In this document: positions 1 through 10,400 of the stretch, piece by piece
Layout: the number at the start of each line of letters is the position of its first letter
How positions within the stretch are numbered: the stretch's first letter is position 1
From: a virus
DNA: 23,460 bases
IMG/VR virus record: IMGVR_UViG_3300008448_000664
Location: 1-23,460 of that record
Strand: one strand, 5' to 3'
Position numbers and translations under genes: made by a program
Notes under the pieces: generated by a model
What the model was told of the DNA's origin: nothing
Database searches by the model: none
What the model saw: only the letters and a program-made list of their open reading frames with translations

Positions 1-630
1 AATCCCGTAAGCAAGACTCGCATTACCAACTGCTGACGGAAATTTTATGTTGCCAGTTTGAATATTCCAAGCCAATCCTGAAGAATTTCCTTGCATGGTC
101 CATGTTCCGACCATCGTTCCTCCTGTAGTGGGGTCTCCAGTTGAGATCGAAGTACACGGATTTAGTGATCCTATTCTTGCTACAACCAAATTAGCGTTTG
201 CTGCATATAAATTACCAGTTACATTAGCATTGGCCGTTGTAGTTAAAATTCCAACAGTCAAATAATTATTAGAAGTAATATTGTTAGCAATTATATTTCC
301 TGTTGCATTTATGTTAGCTAATGTAGCATTACCTGCTGCAGTTGTAGAAGTTAGTGTCAACCAATTACTTGCAACTAGCGTGCCGTCAACTGGGCATACG
401 CACAGTGTATTTGTTGTAGTATTAAACCAAAGTTGCCCTCTAAGAGGATTAGGAGGTGGGCTAGCACTCGCATAACTTTCTAATTGTCTTACAAAGTTTG
501 TATCTAAAACTTGTCCATAACTAGATTTATTTCTTCCAGGTAACCCTAGACTTGTGCTTGTGGTATTGATGGTACCATCCTGTATTGTTGTCAGTACGTT
601 ACCATCACTTCTAATAATTGTATATGCCAT
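1..630 (-). CDS. Tail fibre protein, N-terminal part (runs off the window)
   Basis: The frame is open from an ATG at 628-630 to the window edge, giving 210 residues with no stop. The start is set by a GGAG ribosome binding site at 638-641, 7 bases upstream. Residues about 1-75 read like the N-terminal attachment domain of marine T4-like fibres: an INTTSTSLGLPGRN stretch, then NFVRQLESYA, a proline-rich turn (SPPPNPLRG) and QLWFNTTTNTL. I recall this arrangement (NF..LLE..A..T.P.NP..GQLW) from cyanophage and pelagiphage fibres. Residues about 95-160 are low-complexity, rich in Asn, Thr, Ala and Gly with short TGN and AN(I/L) repeats, as expected of a fibrous shaft. The last 45 residues contain GTWTMQGN and look like the start of another shaft or domain. 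The N-terminus probably docks to the baseplate; the receptor-binding tip would be outside the window. Being a fibre is well supported; which fibre it is cannot be told. Confidence 0.82.
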   Translation of the reverse strand, partial: MAYTIIRSDGNVLTTIQDGTINTTSTSLGLPGRNKSSYGQVLDTNFVRQLESYASASPPPNPLRGQLWFNTTTNTLCVCPVDGTLVASNWLTLTSTTAAGNATLANINATGNIIANNITSNNYLTVGILTTTANANVTGNLYAANANLVVARIGSLNPCTSISTGDPTTGGTMVGTWTMQGNSSGLAWNIQTGNIKFPSAVGNASLAYGI

Positions 631-659
631 TGTTTTGCTCCGTTTTCCTAAATTTTAAG

Positions 660-667
660 TATTTATC
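660..667 (-). promoter_or_regulatory. Candidate T4-type late promoter for the fibre gene
   Basis: The minus strand reads GATAAATA directly after the TAA stop of the upstream gene. It differs at one base from the T4 late promoter box TATAAATA. It lies 29 bases upstream of the fibre ATG, which leaves room for a start of transcription near 654 and for the GGAG ribosome site at 638-641. Of the three copies in the window this one has the most normal spacing. Promoter activity is inferred. Confidence 0.45.
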
Positions 668-1288
668 TTATATGGTATTGAGGTTTGTTAAACTTTGAAT
701 TCGGATTGTATAGTCAATCTGGATTTGTCTGTTTAAGCTTTTCTGAACTGGGTGAAAAATAACATGGGTAAGCAGTCTAGTTTGGTCGTTACCTGCTGTA
801 TCAGTTCCATAGTCAGCTAAAATACCTATTTCGTCAAAAGTGTATGTCGATTCTAATTGAGTTCCATTATCAAATGCGGTTTGCCCTGCTGGTTCACCAT
901 AATCTAATAAACACTGAATTAATACATCACTGTACACTTTCCCTATAACGTGTGAAACAATCATTTTGTTTCTTGCCGGATCAGTATTTAACACATTAGT
1001 ATCGTCTACAATCTTCTCATATGTCTGATTGTACAATGCTGCATTTTGTCCCGTTGTGTTTGGGGGCAAATACGTAATGATTCCTGTGCTATCAATACTA
1101 GCACCTCCATTTCCAAATGCCATTTTGTAAATTGATCCGTATCCCCTACTGCTTAATGAGTCGGCCATAGCTTCTGAAATATTTTCATAATGAATTGCAT
1201 TCTTTTTATCTACAAATATTTCTCCAGACGCAGGATCATAGATTTTTAAAAAACCCTCAACTTTTAACTGATAATTTATTATAGACAT
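668..1288 (-). CDS. Virion structural protein, 206 residues, probably baseplate-associated
   Basis: This is a complete 206-residue gene. Its ATG (1286-1288) overlaps the TAA of the preceding small gene by one base (TAATG), and a GGGGTGA stretch lies just upstream, so translation is probably coupled. Residues about 5-45 hold EGFLKIYDPASGEIFVDKKN followed by AIHYENISEAMADSL. A similar stretch with GSIYKMAFGNGG follows at about 50-62. I recall proteins of this type (KI.DP.(S/T)GE.. DK.NAI, then MAFGNGG) from marine T4-like phages, annotated only as structural or hypothetical. There is no signal peptide or membrane segment. The middle (residues 75-140) is polar and the C-terminus is rich in beta-type sequence. 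Its place between the giant baseplate protein and the fibre suggests a connector or baseplate-edge part. That role is inferred; that the gene is real is near certain. Confidence 0.85.
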   Translation of the reverse strand: MSIINYQLKVEGFLKIYDPASGEIFVDKKNAIHYENISEAMADSLSSRGYGSIYKMAFGNGGASIDSTGIITYLPPNTTGQNAALYNQTYEKIVDDTNVLNTDPARNKMIVSHVIGKVYSDVLIQCLLDYGEPAGQTAFDNGTQLESTYTFDEIGILADYGTDTAGNDQTRLLTHVIFHPVQKSLNRQIQIDYTIRIQSLTNLNTI

Positions 1289-1434
1289 TAATCGTCACCC
1301 CGTTTTTGCAGTAGTATTTCGTCCGTGTTAGGGTCAAAAATCTTAATTACAGAACTTAAAATAAATCCAGTTTTCTCATCTGGTTTAGGTTCTGGTTTTT
1401 CCGCATTTTCAACTTTATTTTTGTTATCCATCAT
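1288..1434 (-). CDS. Small 48-residue protein sharing a motif with the next gene
   Basis: This short gene fills the gap between the giant protein and the 206-residue protein. It starts with two consecutive ATG codons (1432-1434 and 1429-1431) and ends in TAA at 1288-1290, overlapping the next ATG by one base. Residues 1-22 are charged and rich in Lys, Glu, Pro and Asp (a disordered tail). Residues about 24-45 read ILSSVIKIFDPNTDEILLQK. They align with residues about 8-29 of the next protein: KI(F/Y)DP...EI...K is shared in the same spacing. No strong ribosome site precedes the ATG pair. I know of no named function. Support comes from the tight fit between neighbours, the overlap and the shared motif. 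It is likely a small structural subunit or a remnant of a duplication. Confidence 0.7.
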   Translation of the reverse strand: MMDNKNKVENAEKPEPKPDEKTGFILSSVIKIFDPNTDEILLQKRGDD

Positions 1435-1440
1435 AGTATA

Positions 1441-1448
1441 TATTTATC
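1441..1448 (-). promoter_or_regulatory. GATAAATA motif before the 48-residue gene
   Basis: The minus strand reads GATAAATA 6 bases before the first ATG of the small gene. It is the same octamer as at 660-667 and 20732-20739 and one base away from the T4 late box. If it were used as in T4, transcription would begin about at the first ATG, leaving no leader for the small protein, but it could still serve the 206-residue gene. It may equally be chance in AT-rich DNA. Confidence 0.3.
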
Positions 1449-1457
1449 TTTCATTTT

Positions 1458-4400
1458 TTAATCATTTTTAAGAAAATTAGCTGGCACCGATGTGCTTAAC
1501 TGCAGCGGATCTCCATCTACTGTGTAATTTTCTGTGTTCCATGTCTTGTTGTAGAAGAATGGGTCCAAAACATCTTTTGCGGACAAGCTGTAGACGTTTG
1601 AATATACAGGATGTTCATTTAAAACCGCAGTACCATCAACTCCCCTATGAAGCCCTGATAAGGTGTTATTTTGATAATCTACGTTATTAAACATAATTTT
1701 TTCCCCATTTATAAGCACAGAATTTCCAAAACGTATCGTAACCTGCAAATTATTACTTAAACTTACATTGTTAATTAAAATTATCTGCGTTACAGAATTA
1801 GTAGTAGTTATGTAATAATCATCTGCACTTAAATTTACATTAGTAGTTAAATTAAGCACAGATACCTCTTTAATGTCTTTTACATTATAATTTAAATTAG
1901 TGTAATATCTTTGTTTAGTTTGATCAAATAATGCTACTTGATTTAGAGTGGTAAGATCAACTAAATGTTCTACTTCTTTTACATAAATTTTTGTATCTGT
2001 TGTATACAACGGTCTTTCTAACCAAGTTCTGTTTCTAAAATTACTATTGTAGACCGCTCCTTGACCCTTGCGATTAACTATCATAGTGTACCAAAGCTCA
2101 TTGGGAGTTGGAGAAGGCATATAACTTGTAACTAAAACCACATCTCCTACATTTATACGTGTCATAATGCTAAGTTTATTGTTTGGTTGACTGATTCTTA
2201 AATTATTTGAAGTAACCTTAGTCCCATTTACTGTTACAAATAATCTTTCTACATCAACAATATCAAAAGATGGTTGATTTATTGTAAATGTAGTTGCATT
2301 TTTCCAAATAAAACCTCCGCCTGAAATTCCTGAATCAAAATAAGGGCCATACGTGTTACCTATAACCGGATATGCTAAATCAAAATCTAAATAAAGTTCA
2401 AAAGGATAGTAAGTAATTGCACTTTCAACATACGTTGGTAATGGTTTAACATAGAAAACGTTATTATTAATTTGAGACATATTACGAACACCGTCTATGA
2501 GAACTGCATCTTTAGCTATTAAGTTAGGATTTACTATCGTAGTTACAACTATAGGAGTTGAAGGTGTGTTTATATAATTAATAGGAGTGACCTGTAAAGT
2601 ATTAGAAAAGTCTGTTACAAAAGACTGTGCATAGGTGTCATTAAATGTAGTGATACTAACAATATTGTTTACACTTAACGAAGAAATAATAGTTAACACA
2701 CTGCCTGATATAGTATAATTTACACCATATCTTTGCCTTACGCCATTAATTTCTACAATAGAATTTGTAATATTATCTCCGCCCATTGAATTAGTGAGAG
2801 TAAAAGTTGCGGGACCACTGACATATCTAAAAGTTTGAGTTTCTGGAATACAATATTGATATGAGTGAGATATATCTTCGGTAGCACCAAATATAGCAAA
2901 ACTTACAAAATCACTACTTAAGTTAATTGACTTTTGAAACACTATTTTTATTGAGCCAGATTGATTTGGTTCTAAAATATAGTCAACATTAAGAGTTTGT
3001 TTAACTGAATTTAAAAACACTATTGAGTACAAATAAGCATCACTATTAAATGGGTAATTGGTGTTTATAAATCTTCTATTAATAGCTAAATCTAGTTGTA
3101 GTGGGTAAGAATCTGATGTGCCTTTAACTTGTTGATTACCACTTCCTATCTCATATACTTCAACATAAAGTGATTCTGTTGAAGAAATAGGTCCTACTAA
3201 CTGGACTGTTTTATTGACCCAATCTATTTTTGAAATTTTTAATGAACCTGTAGTTGGAGCTAAAGGTATAGTTTCATATATTCTTGATCCTCTTCCTGTT
3301 GAATTGTTAACTATGTATAAAGCTAATTTTGTAGGATAATCAACTAAATTTTTGAAAGAGAACGACAAGTTGTTATCCAATCTTACAAAAGCACTAGCTA
3401 CTTTAAAACCAAAATGTTCATAAGTTGTTGGATCCCATAGAGATCCGGCAGAAGTTTTTATAGTCATTGATAAATTATCGTAAACTACAGCTGGAATCAT
3501 TTCTTCTGGACCATAACCAGATAAAAAGTTATCCCCCTTTACTTCATAAATTGGAACTAATGAATTTATTAAAGAAACATTTTCCCAAGTACTTATATCC
3601 TTACTTCTTAAAATTGTTGAGTTTTCACCTACAACGATAAAATACGTACCATCATACGAAATTTGATTTAAATTTTGATTTGTTATTGGGTTTAATGTAA
3701 ACCATTGTTTGCCCTCGCCACTATATAATATATTTCCATTATCACCAACTACTACAAATGTGCCGTTTGCATAAATTCCATAATTTATATTAAATGAAAC
3801 ATTACCGAGGATTTCAGCCTGAAACCAGTTAGTTCCATTATTTGACCAATATATTTGTGCATTTTCTCCGGCTGCTACTATAGTTGTCAATGAGCTACAA
3901 ACAGTGTTAAACTTAGCATCAAACTTAATATCTACTTTACTCCAACTATTTCCTTCAAAACCAAGCAACACTCTAGCACGATTTTCTATAAGAGGATACG
4001 CAGTACCTGCGTCAGCTATAACTTCTAAACCATATCCAACAGCAATAAATCCTTGGTACGTCGGTAAAATTCCATTTACAAACGTCACTGATTTTATTGA
4101 ATTTGGTAATTGACTACCGAACGAAAATTGGGTGTTCCATTCGGTAGCATTTGTACTTAAAATTATAGTTTCACCGACTGCAATGTATAAATCATTATAA
4201 TAGGTTGACGAATTCAATATTTCCTGAGGTGCTCCAACCGAAAGTGTATCATAACCACCTATATCGTAATACCCGTCATCAAAAACTGTGTACTCACCTG
4301 TGCTCACCCAGCTATAACCGTCATAGCTAATAAGAATAGGACTAGGAGCATTCAATGAGGTTATTATATAATAAGATCCTGAATAATTTATATCGGTTAC

Positions 4401-7400
4401 TTGCAAAGATTGTGGGCTTATCTTTTTCCAAGTCCAATTTTTGCCGTCTGTGCTATATAATGCTATAGAATACTCAGGTGTATTACCGACCGCTATATAT
4501 TTTACCCCATCGAATACTATGCTCTTAATGTCAATGTCTTTAGGGTAGAACTTTTCACCTTTCAATAATACATCAAATTCATAATCTTCGTCAAACTTGT
4601 TAGATAAAAAAGTGCTATTAGGGTATTCCAGTCCTGACATAAGAAGTGGTAAATTTTTACCTGGCATGTCTATAGTAGGCTGATAATATGTAACAATTCT
4701 ATCTAATGCGTTAATTTCATCAAAATCACTAGCTAAAAATTCCCATTTTGTAATGTCAAAAGTAGAGTCTGTGTTTGATTCTATGCAACGATACAATTTA
4801 TTATTGTAGGCAACTAAAGATGCTCCTCCAGCACCACGCAACGGTTCTGGTAAAAATCCTAAACTACCAGAATTAAAAATAAACGGATTGCTTACCGTAT
4901 TTTTCACAGGATTTAATTCTTGATAATCAGTGTATAATTTCAATTGTGTGGTGTTTATAGGCTCTACAAAATATTGGTCAAAAGCTTTTGTGCAAATTCC
5001 ATCAAGTCTATAAAAAATAATTTCTCCTAAATAGGCAAATGTTATTGTAATTATTAAATCATTAGTTGGTGTGGTTCCACCTAGCAAGTTACCTGGAATT
5101 GTTATGATGTCGCCTGTGCTGTATATAGAACCGTAATCTTTGATATCGATTGAATACTTATTTTCAACAATAACTCCATTAAATGTTGGACTTGTTACCC
5201 AAATTATTGCGCCACCTGAACCTGATGTATCATATACATACGGAGATGTTAAATTAGTTAAATTATAAAAGTATAATTGCTTTTTATAAAGATTACCAGG
5301 TGACAATGAACTATTATTATAATTAACTGTAATAGTCACTTCTAAGGTAGTTGGATCTGTACTTACTCCTGTTACCGGTAAAGTAGCACCCTGTAAGCTT
5401 GTGTTGTAAACCACTGGAGGCAATCCTTCAACATAAATGCTTTCTATTGCTCCTGCAAAATTTACACTTTGCACGCTAATTACCGCATTGTTTAAAGGAG
5501 TGGTTCCACCTAAATCAGTTCCCGAAATAGTAATTATGTCATTAGGTTGATAATTAATACCTGCACTGTTTATAGATGCTGTGTAAATGCCGTACTGTGG
5601 GCCATCTGACCAAACAAACGGAGGATTATTTGCTCCACCGTAAACCCAGTTGTAAACATTAAACACTGCGCCTGTGCCTAAATTATTAGTTGTACCAGTT
5701 AGACCTATAAATTCTATTGACTCTGCTAACTGATTTCCTATACTTGCGTCGTTACCAGAACTGTTGTATCTCTGTATGTAAAACTGATTGGGTTGCCATT
5801 CTTGTACAATTGGTTTGTAAGACGTTCTATCAAATTTTAATTTAGGTATAATCTGTCTAGTTGGCGTATTACTTGAGATTGGAATTAATCTTGCACTAAT
5901 ATTAAAACTATGATTTTGGCTGGCAGAGCTTTCCACCAAAACTACTCTATGAACATCATTAATTGCATTTATTTTTGAAGTATACAATGCTGTTGCAACT
6001 AAAGTATTTTTATTTTGTTCTGTAATAATCGGAGAAGTTAAACCATATTCTATTAATCTCACATAATAAAAAGCTTTATCGACTAATCCTAAAATAGTAG
6101 ATACATTATCCTCTTTTTTATATTGAATTAAATCCCCTGTTACAAATAAGAAAATAGGAATATTAATTGTGTTATTACTAAAATTGATGTCTGAGGAGTT
6201 AAAGTAATGCAATATAGAGGGTTCTACAACAATCTCAGGCAAAACCTTATACCCTTCACCGGGATTTAATACAGTAACTCCTATTACCTTATCTCCAGAC
6301 ATTTCTGCTTGTAATGCAGCCTGCACTTTTGGTGCTGGATATATTGATGTATCTATTCTTGTTACAATGTTTGGTGGTTCTGTGTACCCGCGAGCTGTGT
6401 CTAGCACTGACACTGCAGGAAGATCAATATATACATTTGTGTTTGGTATATGATCTGCGACATTGCTATCATATGCCCCTCTGGTCAGTCCTGTTAATAT
6501 TCCTTTATCTCTGTCAACGTTCGTGTACCCTATAAATTCATCGTCTATCTTAATTACACCTACTGCAGGGTATCCAAATGCATTATCAACAACGATATAA
6601 GTTGTGGCTATCGGTACGTATTCTTTTAATTTGCCAATAACATAATTATTAGAATTTAAAAGTTTAATTCCGTAATTGTTATACCACTGATTATATTCAT
6701 ACTTTTTCCATACAGGATCATCTGAATTATATTGTGAAGGAGAAGAACTTTCACCGAATACAAGCTCAGGAGTAATAAACGTATCTTGATCGCTATTCCA
6801 TTGAGCAGGTAAATCAAAATCTGTTATATTACCATCATACAAATCAGTTCGTGAATATTTTAAGCTAAATTCTTTTAATTTTACTCTGTAAGGTTTAACT
6901 TCATTTATATAACCTAAAAGAAAATCTTCGTTGTCACGTTGGAAATTTTTACTCTGTACTAATTCCCTTAAGGTGTGCTCTACATCTAAAAATGAAGTTT
7001 TATTTAACCAAGGAAGATAATTACCAAATTCGTCGCTTTCAGTTAAAATGTAATTAAACATTAAAATAAGACTTTTATTTCTGTGAATTTGTAAATCTTC
7101 TGTATAAACTTCTTCGTTAAGACCTCTTACGATATTAAATGTTTCTTGTGAAGGGAAATAATCAAAAGGTGTAGAATCAAAGAAGGTATCACCGAAACCA
7201 AATCCTCCTTCAGAGTAATCATAAAGGGAACTTTTAATTTGTATTGTTCCTTCCTGTAACCCAATTCTTTCCCAATTCGCATCATTGTAGATATATACCT
7301 CACGTTTACCGTTACTGTTAGATTGTACTCCAACAATCATATTGGAATAAGGACTTAGTTTTTCTAAATCATAATATTTTTCAACTTCCATGTCAGTTTT

Positions 7401-10400
7401 GGTGGAATCATTGTAACCTTCTGCCCACCAATCCACAAACTCCCAAAAATTATTTGTATCAAAATATTCGCCTGTTAATGTAAAGAATGCTGGTGCATTT
7501 ATTCCAGTTAAAGCTAATCCGCCTAAGGTAAGAAAACTTGGATTTTTTAACTCAGTAATTGGGTACTGTAACATCACATAATTTGCATATTGGCAATAAT
7601 TTTCTAAAGCTTTTAGTCTATCATAGAAAAAACTTTGATTTGGCCTTGTATCAGTGCCCGTTTGTAAAAGTTTAGGTAAGAACGGGTTAGGTATTTCTTG
7701 TCCTAATGAATCTACACCGGCAAAACTGTCTAAAAACTTTTTATATAAGCCTGAAGGTTCAAATACACTATTATATAAGGTTGGTATGCCAGGAAGAAAA
7801 TCTTCTTTATAATTTTCTCTAATTAATTGATATTCATTGTGAATTGTATCTTCAGAAGTTGCTGTTTTAAATCCAATATGTATACTTGTATAATTAGCTC
7901 CAACAAATGTGTTAATATTGTAAAGTCCAAAAACGTTAGTTTTCAGTGGTGCAAAGAAAGAAATACCAGATAATAAAGGATTTTTAATATAATCGCTTAT
8001 AACATTATCAGGTAATGTTTTAGTGTTATCAAGTATCGTTCCTACATTTTTTACCCAATAATAGTATTTTGCAACAAGCACCCCTGCATCTGTTAAACTA
8101 AACAGAGTAGTATATGCATCAGGATCATTTATTTGCCCAGTTCCTGTATAATTTATAGGTAATTGATCACTTTCAATCCACGTATAAACTGAAACTACGC
8201 TATCAGGAAACACTGTTGCCCAATATTTACTATTATAAGTTGTGTCATTTTGATGGTAATTAACAAATTTAACCTGTGACAAATCAAACCATAACTTACC
8301 TAAATATTCTTTACCCCAAACAATTTTTCTATTAGAATCTTCAGTATTATATCCAGCTGGGTCAACAGGCGAAATAAAATCTAAATTTTCTCTGACAACA
8401 CCAAACAATTTTCCTTGTAAGGGGTCGATGTAATCTAAACTTGTTATGTTCAAATTGTCTAAGTTATTAAATAATTGTATACTATTAATTTTTTGTATGT
8501 CAACTTCATCCACTGGTTTTCTATAGACAGAATAATTTGTCTGATATTCTAAGTTTGTAAAAATATTAACTTTGCCATTTTCAGTTCCTGACAAATAGGT
8601 TGGAGAACCGATTAAAATATTATAATTATTAAAAGCTAAAGAGTAGCCATAATATGGAACCTTTAAGTAAGAAAGGGTCGAATCATTAATAATTTGAGAC
8701 AATACAAATTTGCCTACATTTGCAATATTTTCATTATTTGCAGGTAAATAATCATAGAGGTAAGCTGACCCTACATCAAATAATATGTCAATAAATGTTG
8801 TAAAATTATTGTCAAATATGGTATCATTTGTAAAATTTTCATCATCAGTAAAATCAAATACTGTAGGTGAATTACGATTGCTAGCTGGAGCTGTTATGAC
8901 AACGCTACCTAATTCATTAAATTTAACTTGCTGTCCAAATAGTGTGCTGTTTTGTACTTTATAATCTTGTAAAAATTGTGTTTTTTGATATAATGTTATG
9001 CCTAAACTTGCTAAATCAGCAGCGTCAAAAACAGTCAAATTTAATTTATCACGTGATAGATTTAAATTTTGATTTACCAGTTCAATAATTAACTTATTAT
9101 CATCTGTTTTAGAAGCCATTATATTTGGAATATTAGAATTATTAATTGTTGCGATTGCATCGTTTATTCCAGAACTTGGTAAAATAACACTATAACCATT
9201 TAATAAAATTGTTTTTTGTGTGGTTAAATTATAAACAGATGTTCCTTTTATTATACCATATGATTTTCCCTCACTGGTATAACGATACACTGTACCTTCT
9301 TGAGTTGTTTCATTTCTAATGTCGTAGGGTGCGCTAATTAATAACTCGTTTCCTGTTACAGTAGTATCTAAGCTGCTTCCATACAACATTCCTACTCTAG
9401 GATTAGGAACTTCTGTATAACCTGTTAAGGTTTGTGTTAATATAAAATCAGAACTCTCCACTACAATTATATCACCTGCATTAACTTGAACTTTTATAGT
9501 CAATTTGTTAGTTGAAAGAGAATAATCGCTAGAACTCAATACAGTATCATTGTAAAGAACTCTGATAGCAGAGCCGGTTAATGTTGGTGTCCATGCTAAT
9601 GTTATAATTAACTGCGTATCTAAAACTAAATTATTAGGTTGTTTATAAACCTGTCGTATCCTATCATAAACATAAACTCCCCCAGTATCTGTGTTAAGCA
9701 AATAATCTTGATTTGGTGCGCCAACATACAATTTTGTACCGTCATAATTAGTCGCTAAACTAAGTCCGAAACCAGTTGCTGCTGCTGCGCCTGTTATAGT
9801 TGCTACACTTGTATAACCGTAGTATCCTCTATACACAGTCGTGCCGGAAGTTACACTTGTTGTAAATTTACCATCTATAAAGAATGTAGTCCTATTAGGC
9901 CCAGAACTATATTCTCCGGAAATTATTCTATATGTTGTAGGGCTATTTACATTTGTAAAACTTACAAATTGTCCTTCTGTTAATAAAGTTAATCTATTGC
10001 CAGAAACGGTAAATGATGAATTACCGGCTTGAACACTACTTGCAAGAGTGTAGCCAATACTTATAAAACTTAAGCTACTATTTTTTCTGTAAACAAATAT
10101 TTGTCTAGTGCTAGATTTTGATATGAACAGATAATTTGTATCATCAGACAATGCAATCTTGTCTACTGTAGTCGTTGAATATGTAACTAATGGGTTCGTA
10201 TTAGCAGCATTGTCCGCTTGTAGTGCAACTCCTTCTATATTATTAGTTTTTACAAGCTCATAAACCCAAATTGTACTTGTTGGAGTTGAAGTGGTTTTTG
10301 ATACTACCATAATATTATTTTTAATTACGATATTAGTGCCGTAACCAATTCCATTATTGATAGTGTCTGCTAATGCGTATGAATTTAAAAGACTATCGTA

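Noticed and set aside
1435-1457. Terminator after the giant gene
   Set aside because: The 23-base gap is AT-rich but no paired arms with a T run can be drawn.
4990-5585. CRISPR-like or DNA-level direct repeats
   Set aside because: The similarity is at protein level within the giant gene; the DNA copies are diverged and not regularly spaced.
7127-7336. Minus-strand 69-codon frame within the giant gene
   Set aside because: It is in a different frame of the same strand, wholly covered by convincing giant-protein sequence, and has no family features.
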